Assembly: GCF_029227915.1 (NCBI RefSeq)
Contig: NC_079887.1
Coordinates: forward strand, 558,001-622,000
Direction of reading: 5' to 3'
From: Hydractinia symbiolongicarpus
Taxonomy: Eukaryota > Cnidaria > Hydrozoa > Anthoathecata > Hydractiniidae
DNA: 64,000 nt
The position numbers and the translations under genes are program-made. Numbering within the stretch: the first letter of the stretch is position 1; every line of letters begins with the position of its first letter. Shown in pieces: positions 21,206 to 34,410 of the stretch. The notes below the pieces were generated by a model. It made no database searches. It was given only the letters and a program-made list of their open reading frames with translations, and was not told the origin of the DNA.

Positions 21206-24130
21206 TGAAAACTACAAGTCTCATGCGTTTTAGTGGTGAAAATATGATTTAAAAAATCGTTCGGGAAATGAGTTTGCTCCCTGGGTACTTTCTTTGTATT
21301 CTTTTGACTATACGGGCCAAGCCGGGATTTACGGGAAATCGCGGGTTTTCATTTGCCGGCGATTAAACTTCTTTTATTCAGCGTCTCATCAAAAATGAAA
21401 ACATTTTTAAAACCTACAAGTCTTATGCGTTTTAGTGGTGAAAAAATAATTTAAAACATCGTTCTGGAAATGAGTTTACTCACAGGGTACTTTCTTTGTA
21501 TACATTCGACTATACGGGCCAAGCCCGGGATTTACGGGAAATCGCGGGTTTTCGTTTTCCGGCGATTGAACCTCTTTCATCAAGCGTCTTATGAAAAATG
21601 AAAACATTTTTGAAAACTACAAGTCTCATGCGTTTTAGTGGTGAAAAAAAAATTTAAAAATCGTTCGGGAAATGAGTTTACTCCCTGGGTACTTTCTTTG
21701 TATACATTTGACTATACGGGCCAAGCCCCAGATTTACGGGAAAACGCCGGATTTCGTTTGCCGGCGATTAAACCTCTTTCATTAAGCGTCTCATCAAAAA
21801 TGAAAACATTTTTGACAACTACAAGTCTCATGCGTTTTAGTGGTGAAAAAATAATTTAAAAAATCGTTCGGGAAATGAGTTTACTCCCTGGGTACTTTCT
21901 TTGTATACTTTTGACTATACGGGCCAAGCCGGGATTTACGGGAAATCGCGGGTTTTCGTTTGCCGGCGATTAAACTTCTTTTATTCAGCGTCTCATCAAA
22001 AATAAAAACATTTTTAAAACCTACAAGTCTTATGCGTTTTAGTGGTGAAAAAATAATTTAAAAAATCGTTCTGGAAATGAGTTTACTCACAGGGTACTTT
22101 CTTTGTATACATTCGACTATACGGGCCAAGCCCGGAATTTACGGGAAATCGCGGGTTTTCGTTTTCCGGCGATTAAACCTCTTTCATTAAGCGTCTCATC
22201 AAAAATGAAAACATTTTTGAAAACTACAAGTCTCATGCGTTTTAGTTGTGAAAAAAAAATTTAGGAAATCGTTCGGGAAATGAGTTTACTCCCTGGGTAC
22301 TTTCTTTGTATACATTCGACTATACAGGCCAAGCCCCGGATTTACGGGAAAACGCCGGATTTCGTTTGCCGGCGATTAAACCCCTTTCATGAAGCGTCTC
22401 ATCAAAAATGAAAACAGTTTTGACAACTACAAGTCTCATGCGTTTTAGTGGTGAAAAAATAATTTAAAAATCGTTCGGGAAATGAGTTTACTCCCTGGGT
22501 ACTTTCTTTGTATACTTTTGACTATACAGGCCGAGTCCGGGATTTACGGGAAATCGCGGATTTTCGTTTGCGGGCGATTAAACTGTTTTTATTCAGCGTC
22601 TCATCAAAAATGAAAACATTTTTGAAAACTACAAGTCTCATGCGTTTTAGTGGTGAAAGAATAATTTAAAAAATCGTTCGGGAAATGAGTTTACTCCTTG
22701 AGTACTTTCTTTACGGGCCAAGCCGGGATTTACGGGAAATCGCGGGTTTTCATTTGCGGCGATTAAACTTCTTTTATTCAGCGTCTCATCAAAAATGAAA
22801 ACATTTTTGAAAACTTCAAGTCTCATGCGTCTTAGTGGTGACAAAATAATTTAAAAAATCGATCTGGAAATGAGTTTACTCCCTGGGTACTTTCTTTGTA
22901 TACTTTTGACTATACGGGCCGAGTCCGGGATTTAGGGAAATCGCAGGTTTTCGTTTGCCGGCGATTAAACTGCTTTTATTCAGTGTCTCATCAAAAATAA
23001 AAACATTTTTAAAAACTACAAGTCTCATGGGCTTTAGTGGTGAAAAAATAATTTAAAAAATTTTTCTGGAAATGGGTTTACTCACAGGGTACTTTCTTTG
23101 TATACATTCGACTATACGTGCCAAGCCCGGGATTTACGGGAAATCGCGGGTTTTCGTTTGCCGGCGATTAAACTTCTTTTATTCAGCGTCTCATCAAAAA
23201 TGAAAACATTTTTGAAAACTACAAGTCTCATGAGTTTTAGTGGTGAAAATATGATTTAAAAAATCGTTCGGGAAATGAGTTTGCTCCCTGGGTACTTTCT
23301 TTGTATTCTTTTGACTATACGGGCCAAGCCGGGATTTACGGGAAATCGCGGGTTTTCATTTGCCGGCGATTAAACTTCTTTTATTCAGCGTCTCATCAAA
23401 AATGAAAACATTTTTAAAACCTACAAGTCTTATGCGTTTTAGTGGTGAAAAAATAATTTAAAACATCGTTCTGGAAATGAGTTTACTCACAGGGTACTTT
23501 CTTTGTATACATTCGACTATACGGGCCAAGCCCGGGATTTACGGGAAATCGCGGGTTTTCGTTTTCCGGCGATTGAACCTCTTTCATCAAGCGTCTTATG
23601 AAAAATGAAAACATTTTTGAAAACTACAAGTCTCATGCGTTTTAGTGGTGAAAAAAAAATTTAAAAATCGTTCGGGAAATGAGTTTACTCCCTGGGTACT
23701 TTCTTTGTATACATTTGACTATACGGGCCAAGCCCCAGATTTACGGGAAAACGCCGGATTTCGTTTGCCGGCGATTAAACCTCTTTCATTAAGCGTCTCA
23801 TCAAAAATGAAAACATTTTTGACAACTACAAGTCTCATGCGTTTTAGTGGTGAAAAAATAATTTAAAAAATCGTTCGGGAAATGAGTTTACTCCCTGGGT
23901 ACTTTCTTTGTATACTTTTGACTATACGGGCCAAGCCGGGATTTACGGGAAATCGCGGGTTTTCGTTTGTCGGCGATTAAACTTCTTTTATTCAGCGTCT
24001 CATCAAAAATAAAAACATTTTTAAAACCTACAAGTCTTATGCGTTTTAGTGGTGAAAAAATAATTTAAAAAATCGTTCTGGAAATGAGTTTACTCACAGG
24101 GTACTTTCTTTGTATACATTCGACTATACG
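20270..24130 (+). repeat. Tandem pair with period 2,007 bp (10 monomers)
   Basis: About 20,270-22,276 and 22,277-24,130 carry the same ordered units: CTATACAGGCC, the 16-bp-deleted unit, TCGATCTGG, the ATGGGC unit, GAAAATATGATTTA with GTATTCTTTTGAC, AAACATCGTTCTGG, and a unit with GATTGAACCTC and GTCTTATGAAAAATG. Offsets between matching points are exactly 2,007 bp. The second copy changes track near 24,130, where it picks up units of the H3 block. Confidence 0.85.
20640..20837 (+). repeat. Deleted monomer lacking 16 bp
   Basis: Where other units read CTTTGTATACTTTTGACTAT before ACGGG, this one reads CTTTACGGG: 16 bases spanning nearly all of dyad 1 are gone. It also has TTGAGTAC for CTGGGTAC, CATTTGCGGCG lacking one C, AACTTCAAG and GCGTCTTAGTGGTGAC. 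The same combination recurs at 22,647-22,844 and 25,870-26,067, which marks these as descendants of a single mutated unit. Confidence 0.85.
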
Positions 24131-26435
24131 GGCCAAGCCGGGATTTACGGGAAATCGCGGGTTTTCGTTTGCCGGCGATTAAACTTCTTTTATTCAGCGT
24201 CTCATCAAAAATAAAAACATTTTTAAAACCTACAAGTCTTATGCGTTTTAGTGGTGAAAAAATAATTTAAAAAATCGTTCTGGAAATGAGTTTACTCACA
24301 GGGTACTTTCTTTGTATACATTCGACTATACGGGCCAAGCCCGGAATTTACGGGAAATCGCGGGTTTTCGTTTTCCGGCGATTAAACCTCTTTCATTAAG
24401 CGTCTCATCAAAAATGAAAACATTTTTGAAAACTACAAGTCTCATGCGTTTTAGTTGTGAAAAAAAAATTTAGGAAATCGTTCGGGAAATGAGTTTACTC
24501 CCTGGGTACTTTCTTTGTATACATTCGACTATACGGGCCAAGCCCCGGATTTACGGGAAAACGCCGGATTTCGTTTGCCGGCGATTAAACCTCTTTCATT
24601 AAGCGTCTCATCAAAAATGAAAACATTTTTGACAACTACAAGTCTCATGCGTTTTAGTTGTGAAAAAAAAATTTAAGAAATCGTTCGGGAAATGAGTTTA
24701 CTCCCTGGGTACTTCCTTTGTATACATTCGACTATACGGGCCAAGCCCCGGATTTACGGGAAAACGCCGGATTTCGTTTCCCGGCGATTAAACCTCTTTC
24801 ATTAAGCGTCTCATCAAAAATGAAAACATTTTTGACAACTACAAGTCTCATGCGTTTTAGTGGTAAAAAAATAATTTAAAAAATCCTTCCGGAAATGAGT
24901 TTACTCCCTGGGTACTTTCTTTGTATACTTTTGACTATAACGGCCAAGCCGGGATTTACGGGAAATCGCGGGTTTTCGTTTGCCGGCAATTAAACTTCTT
25001 TTATTCAGCGTCTCATCAAAAATGAAAACATTTTTGAAAACTACAAGTCTCATGCGTTTTAGTGGTGAAAAAAAAATTTAAAAAATCGTTCGGGAAATGA
25101 GTTTACTCCCTGGGTACTTTCTTTGTATACATTCGGCTATACGTGCCAAGCCCCGGATTTACGGGAAAACGCCGGATTTCGTTTGCCGGCGATTAAAACC
25201 CTTTCATTAAGCGTCTCATCAAAAATGAAAACAGTTTTGACAACTACAAGTCTCATGCGTTTTAGTGGTAAAAAAATAATTTAAAAAATTGTTCGGGAAA
25301 TGAGTTTACTCCCTGGGTACTTTCTTTGTATACTTTTGACTATACAGGCCGAGTCCGGGATTTACGGGAAATCGCGGATTTTCGTTTGCGGGCGACTAAA
25401 CTGCTTTTATTCAGCGTCTCATCAAAAATGAAAACATTTTTGAAAACTACAAGTCTCATGCGTTTTAGTGGTGAAAAAAAAATTTAAAAAATCGTTCGGG
25501 AAATGAGTTTACTCCCTGGGTACTTTCTTTGTATACATTCGACTATACAGGCCAAGCCCCGGATTTACGGGAAAACGCCGGATTTCGTTTGCCGGCGATT
25601 AAACCCCTTTCATGAAGCGTCTCATCAAAAATGAAAACAGTTTTGACAACTACAAGTCTCATGCGTTTTAGTGGTGAAAAAATAATTTAAAAATCGTTCG
25701 GGAAATGAGTTTACTCCCTGGGTACTTTCTTTGTATACTTTTGACTATACAGGCCGAGTCCGGGATTTACGGGAAATCGCGGATTTTCGTTTGCGGGCGA
25801 TTAAACTGTTTTTATTCAGCGTCTCATCAAAAATGAAAACATTTTTGAAAACTACAAGTCTCATGCGTTTTAGTGGTGAAAGAATAATTTAAAAAATCGT
25901 TCGGGAAATGAGTTTACTCCCTGAGTACTTTCTTTACGGGCCAAGCCGGGATTTACGGGAAATCGCGGGTTTTCATTTGCGGCGATTAAACTTCTTTTAT
26001 TCAGCGTCTCATCAAAAATGAAAACATTTTTGAAAACTTCAAGTCTCATGCGTCTTAGTGGTGACAAAATAATTTAAAAAATCGATCTGGAAATGAGTTT
26101 ACTCCCTGGGTACTTTCTTTGTATACTTTTGACTATACGGGCCGAGTCCGGGATTTAGGGAAATCGCAGGTTTTCGTTTGCCGGCGATTAAACTGCTTTT
26201 ATTCAGTGTCTCATCAAAAATAAAAACATTTTTAAAAACTACAAGTCTCATGGGCTTTAGTGGTGAAAAAATAATTTAAAAAATTGTTCTGGAAATGGGT
26301 TTACTCACAGGGTACTTTCTTTGTATACATTCGACTATACGTGCCAAGCCCGGGATTTACGGGAAATCGCGGGTTTTCGTTTGCCGGCGATTAAACTTCT
26401 TTTATTCAGCGTCTCATCAAAAATGAAAACATTTT
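23865..26435 (+). repeat. Higher-order block H3, copy 2 (one monomer longer)
   Basis: The block repeats 18,840-21,205. The markers TTTGTCGGCGATT (23,968), AATCCTTCCGG (24,882), ATTCGGCTATACGTGCC and the 16-bp-deleted unit (25,870) appear in the same order. Near 24,450 and 24,655 the TTTTAGTTGTGAAAAAAAAA unit occurs twice in succession, once followed by TTTAGGAAATCG and once by TTTAAGAAATCG; this extra unit explains the shift in offset from 5,027 to 5,230 bp. Confidence 0.8.
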
Positions 26436-26574
26436 TAAAACCTACAAGTCTTATGCGTTTTAGTGGTGAAAATATGATTTAAAAAATCGTTCGGGAAATG
26501 AGTTTACTCCCTGGGTACTTTCTTTGTATACTTTTGACTATACGGGCCAAGCCGGGATTTACGGGAAATCGCGG

Positions 26575-27660
26575 GTTTTCGTTTTCCGGCGATTGAACCT
26601 CTTTCATTAAGCGTCTTATGAAAAATGAAAACATTTTTGAAAACTACAAGTCTCATGCGTTTTAGTGGTGAAAAAAAAATTTAAAAATCGTTCGGGAAAT
26701 GAGTTTACTCCCTGGGTACTTTCTTTGTATACATTCGACTATACGGGCCAAGCCCCGAATTTACGGGAAAACGCCGGATTTCGTTTGCCGGCGATTAAAC
26801 CTCTTTTTTTAAGCGTCTCATCAAAAATGAAAACATTTTTGAAAACTACAAGTCTCATGCGTTATAGTGGTGAAAAAATAAATTAAAAAATCGTTCGGGA
26901 AATGAGTTAACTCCCTGGGTACTTTCTTTGTATACTTTTGACTATACGGGCCGAGTCCGGGATTTACGGGAAATCGCGGATTTTCGTTTGCCGGCGATTA
27001 AACTGCTTTTATTCAGCGTCTCATCAAAAATGAAAACATTTTTGAAAACTACAAGTCTTATGCGTTTTAGTGGTGAAAAAATAATTTAAAACATCGTTCT
27101 GGAAATGAGTTTACTCACAGGGTACTTTCTTTGTATACATTCGACTATACGGCCAAGCCCGGGATTTACGGGAAATCGCGGGTTTTCGTTTTCCGGCGAT
27201 TGAACCTCTTTCATTAAGCGTCTTATGAAAAATGAAAACATTTTTGAAAACTACAAGTCTCATGCGTTTTAGTGGTGAAAAAAAAATTTAAAAATCGTTC
27301 GGGAAATGAGTTTACTCCCTGGGTACTTTCTTTGTATACATTCGACTATACGGGCCAAGCCCCGGATTTACGGGAAAACGCCGGATTTCGTTTGCCGGCG
27401 ATTAAACCTCTTTCTTTAAGCGTCTCATCAAAAATGAAAACATTTTTGAAAACTACAAGTCTCATGCGTTATAGTGGTGAAAAAATAAATTAAAAAATCG
27501 TTCGGGAAATGAGTTAACTCCCTGGGTACTTTCTTTGTATACTTTTGACTATACGGGCCGAGTCCGGGATTTACGGGAAATCGCGGATTTTCGTTTGCCG
27601 GCGATTAAACTGCTTTTATTCAGCGTCTCATCAAAAATGAAAACATTTTTGAAAACTACA
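26575..27660 (+). repeat. Three-monomer tandem repeat, period 607 bp
   Basis: The group CGATTGAACCTC with GTCTTATGAAAAATG, then GCGTTATAGTGGTG with AAATAAATTAAAAAATCG, then GAGTTAACTCCC occurs at 26,581-27,053 and again 607 bp further on. GAGTTAACTCC is a palindrome created by one substitution in GAGTTTACTCC and is found in these two units only, as far as I can see. Confidence 0.8.
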
Positions 27661-27689
27661 AGTCTCATGCGTTTTAGTGGTGAAAAAAT

Positions 27690-29675
27690 AATTTAAAAAA
27701 TCGTTCGGGAAATGAGTTTACTCCCTGGGTACTTTCTTTGTATACTTTTGACTATACGGGCCAAGCCGGGATTTACGGGAAATCGCGGGTTTTCGTTTGC
27801 CGGCGATTAAACTTCTTTTATTCAGCGTCTCATCAAAAATGAAAACATTTTTAAAACCTACAAGTCTTATGCGTTTTAGTGGTGAAAAAATAATTTAAAA
27901 AATCGTTCTGGTAAATGAGTTTACTCACATGGTACTTTCTTTGTATACATTCGACTATACGGGCCAAGCCCGGGATTTACGGGAAATCGCGGGTTTTCGT
28001 TTGCCGGCGATTAAACCTCTTTCATTAAGCGTCTCATCAAAAATGAAAACATTTTTAAAAAGTACAAGTCTCATGCGTTTTAGTGGTGAAAAAAAAATTT
28101 AAAAAATCGTTCGGGAAATGAGTTTACTCCCTGGGTACTTTCTTTGTATACATTCGACTATACGGGCCAAGCCCCGGATTTACGGGAAAACGCTGGATTT
28201 CGTTTGCCGGCGATTAAACCTCTTTCATTAAGCGTCTCATCAAAAATGAAAACATTTTTGACAACTACAAGTCTCATGCGTTTTAGTGGTGAAAAAATAA
28301 TTTAAAAAATCGTTAGGGAAATGAGTTTACTCCCTGGGTACTTTCTTTGTATACTTTTGACTATACGGGCCAAGCCGGGATTTACGGGAAATCGCGGGTT
28401 TTCGTTTGCCGGCGATTAAACTTCTTTTATTCAGCGTCTCATCAAAAATGAAAACATTTTTAAAAACTACAAGTCTCATGCGTTTTAGTGGTGAAAAAAT
28501 AATTTAAAAATCCTTCGGGAAATGAGTTTACTCCCTGGGTACTTCCTTTGTATACTTTTGACTATACCGGCCAAGCCGGGATTTACGGGAAATCGCGGGT
28601 TTTCGTTTGCCGGCGATTAAACTTCTTTTATTCAGCGTCTCATCAAAAATGAAAACATTTTTGAAAACTACAAGTCTCATGCGTTTTAGTGGTGAAAAAA
28701 AAAATTAAAAAATCGTTCGGGAAATGAGTTTACTCCCTGGGTACTTTCTTTGTATACTTTTGACTATACGGGCCAAGCCGGGATTTACGGGAAATCGCGG
28801 GTTTTCGTTTTCCGGCGATTAAACCTCTTTCATTAAGCGTCTCATCAAAAATGAAAACATTTTTGAAAATTACAAGTCTCATGCGTTTTAGTGGTGAAAA
28901 AAAAAATTGAAAAATCGTTCGGGAAATGAGTTCACTCCCTGGGTACTTTCTTTGTATACATTCAACTATACGGGCCAAGCCCCGGATTTACGGGAAAACG
29001 CCGGATTTCGTTTGCCGGCGATTAAACCTCTTTCATTAAGCGTCTGATCAAAAATGAAAACAATTTTGACAACTACAAGTCTCATGCGTTTTAGTGGTCA
29101 AAAAATAATTTAAAAAATCGTTCGGGAAATGAGTTTACTCCCTGGGTACTTTCTTTGTATACTTTTGACTATACGGGCCAAGCCGGGATTTACGGGAAAT
29201 CGCGGGTTTTCGTTTGCCGGCGATTAAACTTCTTCTATTCAGCGTCTCATCAAAAATGAAAACATTTTTGAAAACTACAAGTCTCATGCGTTTTAGTGGT
29301 GAAAAAAAAATTTAAAAAATCGTTCGGGAAATGAGTTTACTCCCTGGGTACTTTCTTTGTATACATTCGACTATACGTGCCAAGCCCGGGATTTACGGGA
29401 AATCGCGGGTTTTCGTTTTCCGGCGATTAAACTTCTTTTATTCAGCGTCTCATCAAAAATGAAAACATTTTTGAAAACTACAAGTCTCATGCGTTTTAGT
29501 GGTAAAAAAATAATATAAAAAATCGTTCGGGAAATGAGTTTACTCCCTGGGTACTTTCTTTGTATACTTTTGACTATACGGGCCAAGCCGGGATTTACGG
29601 GAAATCGCGGGTTTTCGTTTGCCGGCGATTAAACTTCTTTTATTCAGCGTCTCATCAAAAATGAAAACATTTTTA
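27690..29675 (+). repeat. Higher-order block H5, copy 1 (11-monomer period)
   Basis: Markers are CTGGTAAATGAGTTTACTCA with ACATGGTAC (27,908), TCCTTCGGGAAATGAG with TACTTCCTTTG and ACTATACCGGCC (28,508-28,570), a GAAAAAAAAAATTGAAAAATCG unit with GAGTTCACTCC and ATTCAACTATACGG, GTCTGATCAAAAATG and TTAGTGGTCAAAAAA, and TTCTTCTATTCAG. All return 2,227-2,228 bp downstream. Confidence 0.85.
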
Positions 29676-29917
29676 AAAACTACAAGTCTCATGGGCTTTA
29701 GTGGTGAAAAAATAATTTAAAAAATCGTTCTGGAAATGGGTTTACTCACAGGGTACTTTCTTTGTATACATTCGACTATACGTGCCAAGCCCGGGATTTA
29801 CGGGAAATCGCGGGTTTTCGTTTGCCGGCGATTAAACTTCTTTTATTCAGCGTCTCATCAAAAATGAAAACATTTTTGAAAACTACAAGTCTCATGCGTT
29901 TTAGTGGTGAAAATATA
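29676..29917 (+). repeat. Monomer joining the two H5 copies
   Basis: This is an ATGGGC / GAAATGGGTTTACTCACAGG / ACGTGCCAAGCC unit followed by the beginning of a GAAAATATAATTTA unit, the pair that is common throughout 32-58 kb. It replaces the TTTTTAAAACCTACAAG unit found at the corresponding place after copy 2. Confidence 0.65.
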
Positions 29918-31903
29918 ATTTAAAAAATCGTTCGGGAAATGAGTTTACTCCCTGGGTACTTTCTTTGTATACTTTTGACTATACGGGCCAAGCCGGGATA
30001 TACGGGAAATCGCGGGTTTTCGTTTGCCGGCGATTAAACTTCTTTTATTCAGCGTCTCATCAAAAATGAAAACATTTTTAAAACCTACAAGTCTTATGCG
30101 TTTTAGTGGTGAAAAAATAATTTAAAAAATTGTTCTGGTAAATGAGTTTACTCACATGGTACTTTCTTTGTATACATTCGACTATACGGGCCAAGCCCGG
30201 GATTTACGGGAAATCGCGGGTTTTCGTTTGCCGGCGATTAAATCTCTTTCATTAAGCGTCTCATCAAAAATGAAAACATTTTTGAAAAGTACAAGTCTCA
30301 TGCGTTTTAGTGGTGAAAAAAAAATTTAAAAAATCGTTCGGGAAATGAGTTTACTCCCTGGGTACTTTCTTTGTATACATTCGACTATACGGGCCAAGCC
30401 CCGGTATTACGGGAAAACGCCGGATTTCGTTTGCCGGCGATTAAACCTCTTTCATTAAGCGTCTCATCAAAAATGAAAACATTTTTGACAACTACAAGTC
30501 TCATGCGTTTTAGTGGTGAAAAAATAATTTAAAAAATCGTTCGGGAAATGAGTTTACTCCCTGGGTACTTTCTTTGTATACTTTTGACTATACGGGCCAA
30601 GCCGGGATTTACGGGAAATCGCGGGTTTTCGTTTGCCGGCGATTAAACTTCTTTTATTCAGCGTCTCATCAAAAATGAAAACATTTTTAAAAACTACAAG
30701 TCTCATGCGTTTTAGTGGTGAAAAAATAATTTAAAAATCCTTCGGGAAATGAGTTTACTCCCTGGGTACTTCCTTTGTATACTTTTGACTATACCGGCCA
30801 AGCCGGGATTTACGGGAAATCGCGGGTTTTCGTTTGCCGGCGATTAAACTTCTTTTATTCAGCGTCTCATCAAAAATGAAAACATTTTTGAAAACTACAA
30901 GTCTCATGCGTTTTAGTGGTGAAAAAAAAAAATTAAAAAATCGTTCAGGAAATGAGTTTACTCCCTGGGTACTTTCTTTGTATACTTTTGACTATACGGG
31001 CCAAGCCGGGATTTACGGGAAATCGCGGGTTTTCGTTTTCCGGCGATTAAACCTCTTTCATTAAGCGTCTCATCAAAAATGAAAACATTTTTGAAAATTA
31101 CAAGTCTCATGCGTTTTAGTGGTGAACAAAAAAAATTGAAAAATCGTTCGGGAAATGAGTTCACTCCCTGGGTACTTTCTTTGTATACATTCAACTATAC
31201 GGGCCAAGCCCCGGATTTACGGGAAAACGCCGGATTTCGTTTGCCGGCGATTAAACCTCTTTCATTAAGCGTCTGATCAAAAATGAAAACATTTTTGACA
31301 ACTACAAGTCTCATGCGTTTTAGTGGTCAAAAAATAATTTAAAAAATCGTTCGGGAAATGAGTTTACTCCCTGGGTACTTTCTTTGTATACTTTTGACTA
31401 TACGGGCCAAGCCGGGATTTACGGGAAATCGCGGGTTTTCGTTTGCCGGCGATTAAACTTCTTCTATTCAGCGTCTCATCAAAAATGAAAACATTTTTGA
31501 AAACTACAAGTCTCATGCGTTTTAGTGGTGAAAAAAAAATTAAAAAATCGTTCGGGAAATGAGTTTACTCCCTGGGTACTTTCTTTGTATACATTCGATT
31601 ATACGTGCCAAGCCCGGGATTTACGGGAAATCGCGGGTTTTCGTTTTCCGGTGATTAAACTTCTTTTATTCAGCGTCTCATCAAAAATGAAAACATTTTT
31701 TAAAACTACAAGTCTCATGCGTTTTAGTGGTAAAAAAATAATATAAAAAATCGTTCGGGAAATGAGTTTACTCCCTGGGTACTTTCTTTGTATACTTTTG
31801 ACTATACGGGCCAAGCCGGGATTTACGGGAAATCGCGGGTTTTCGTTTGCCGGCGATTAAACTTCTTTTATTCAGCGTCTCATCAAAAATGAAAACATTT
31901 TTA
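29918..31903 (+). repeat. Higher-order block H5, copy 2
   Basis: Same ordered markers as copy 1 at an offset of 2,227-2,228 bp. Private changes include GGGATATACGGG near 29,996, GCCCCGGTATTACGG near 30,400 and GGTGAACAAAAAAAATTG near 31,122. It passes directly into the very long H6 unit, with which it overlaps from about 31,440. Confidence 0.85.
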
Positions 31904-34410
31904 AAACCTACAAGTCTTATGCGTTTTAGTGGTGAAAAAATAATTTAAAAAATCGTTCTGGAAATGAGTTTACTCACAGGGTACTTTCTTTGTATACATT
32001 CGACTATACGGGCCAAGCCCGGGATTTACGGGAAATCGCGGGTTTTCGTTTTCCGGCGATTAAACCTCTTTCATTAAGCGTCTCATCAAAAATGAAAACA
32101 TTTTTGAAAACTACAAGTCATATGCGTTTTAGTGGTGAAAAAAAATTTAAAAAATCGTTCGGGAAATGAGTTTACTCCCTGGGTACTTTCTTTGTATACA
32201 TTCGACTATACGGGCCAAGCCCCGGATTTACGGGAAAACGCCGGATTTCGTTTGCCGGCGATTAAACCTCTTTCATTAAGCGTCTCATCAAAAATGAAAA
32301 CATTTTTGAAAACTACAAGTCTTATGCGTTTTAGTGGTGAAAAAATAATTTAAAAAATCGTTCGGGAAATGAGTTTACTCCCTGGGTACTTTCTTTGTAT
32401 ACTTTTGACTATACGGGCCAAGCCGGGATTTACGGGAAATCGCGGGTTTTCGTTTGCCGGCGATTAAACCTCTTTCATTAAGCGTCTCATCAAAAATGAA
32501 AACATTTTTGACAACTACAAGTCTCATGCGTTTTAGTGGTGAAAAAATAATTTAAAAAATCGTTCGGGAAATGAGTTTACTCCCTGGGTACTTTCTTTGT
32601 ATACTTTTGACTATACGGGCCAAGCCGGGATTTACGGGAAATCGCGGGTTTTCGTTTGCCGGCGATTAAATTCTTTTATTTAGCTTCTCATCAAAAATGA
32701 AAACATTTTTAAAAACTACAAGTCTCATGGGCCTTAGTGGTGAAAAAATAATTTACAAAATCGTTCTGGAAATGGGTTTACTCACAGGGTACTTTCTTTG
32801 TATACATTCGACTATACGTGACAAGCCCGGGATTTACGGGAAATCGCGGGTTTTCGTTTGCCGGCGATTAAACTTCTTTTATTCAGCGTCTCATCAAAAA
32901 TGAAAACATTTTTGAAAACTACAAGTCTCATGCGTTTTAGTGGTGAAAATATAATTTAAAAAATCGTTCGGGAAATGAGTTTACTCCCTGGTTACTTTCT
33001 TTGTATACTTTTGACTATACGGGCCAAGCCGGGATTTACGGGAAATCGCAGGTTTTCGTTTGCCGGCGATTAAACTTCTTTTATTTAGCGTCTCATCAAA
33101 AATGAAAACATTTTTAAAACCTACAAGTCTTATGCGTTTTAGTGGTGAAAAAATAATTTAAAAATCGTTCTGGAAATGAGTTTACTCACAGGGTACTTTC
33201 TTTGTTTACATTCGATTATACGGGCCAAGCCCCGGATTTACGGGAAAACGCCGGATTTCGTTTGCCGGCGATTAAACCTCTTTCATTAAGCGTCTCATCA
33301 AAAATGAAAACATTTTTGACAACTACAAGTCTCATGCGTTTTAGTGGTGAAAAAATAATTTAAAAAATCGTTCGGGAAATGAGTTTACTCCCTGGGTACT
33401 TTCTTTGTATACTTTTGACTATACGGGCCAAGCCGGGATTTACGGGAAATCGCGGGTTTTCGTTTGCCGGCGATTAAACTTCTTTTATTCAGCGTCTCAT
33501 CAAAAATGAAAACATTTTTAAAAACTACAAGTCTCATGGGCTTTAGTGGTGAAAAAATAATTTAAAAAATCGTTCTGGAAATGGGTTTACTCACAGGGTA
33601 CTTTCTTTGTATACATTCGACTATACGTGCCAAGCCCGGGATTTACGGGAAATCGCGGGTTTTCGTTTGCCGGCGATTAAACTTCTTTTATTCAGCGTCT
33701 CATCAAAAATGAAAACATTTTTAAAACCTACAAGTCTTATGCGTTTTAGTGGTGAAAAAATAATTTAAAAAATCGTTCTGGAAATGAGTTTACTCACAGG
33801 GTACTTTCTTTGTATACATTCGACTATACGGGCCAAGCCCGGGATTTACGGGAAATCGCGGGTTTTCGTTTTCCGGCGATTAAACATCTTTCATTAAGCG
33901 TCTCATCAAAAATGAAAACATTTTTGAAAACTACAAGTCTCATGCGTTTTAGTGGTGAAAAAAAAATTTAAAAAATCGTTCGGGAAATGAGTTTACTCCC
34001 TGGGTACTTTCTTTGTATACTTTTGACTATGGGGGCCAAGCCCGGAATTTACGGGAAATCGCGGGTTTTCGTTTGCCGGCGATTAAACTTCTTTTATTCA
34101 GCGTCTAATCAAAAATGAAAACATTTTTAAAAACTACAAGTCTTATGCGTTTTAGTGGTGAAAAAATAATTTAAAAAATCGTTCTGGAAATGAGTTTACT
34201 CCCTGGGTACTTTCTTTGTATACTTTTGACTATACGGGCCGAGTCCGGGATTTAGGGAAATCGCAGGTTTTCGTTTGCCGGCGATTAAACTGCTTTTATT
34301 CAGCGTCTCATCAAAAATGAAAACATTTTTGAAAACTACAAGTCTCAAGCGTTTTAGTGGTGAAAAAATAATTTAAAAAAACGTTCGGGAAATGAGTTTA
34401 CTTCCTGGGT
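31440..34410 (+). repeat. Long higher-order unit H6, copy 1
   Basis: Markers in order are ACGTGCC with a GTTTTCCGG unit, TCATATGCG, a shortened GATTAAATTCTTTTATTTAGC unit (32,665), ATGGGCCTTAGTGG with AATTTACAAAATCG, CTTTGTTTACATTCGATTA (33,200), CTATGGGGGCC (34,027) and the GATTTAGGGAAATCGCAGG unit. They recur at an offset of ~7,486 bp (37 monomers) up to about 33,730, and at ~7,689 bp after that because the second copy has one extra unit. Confidence 0.8.
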
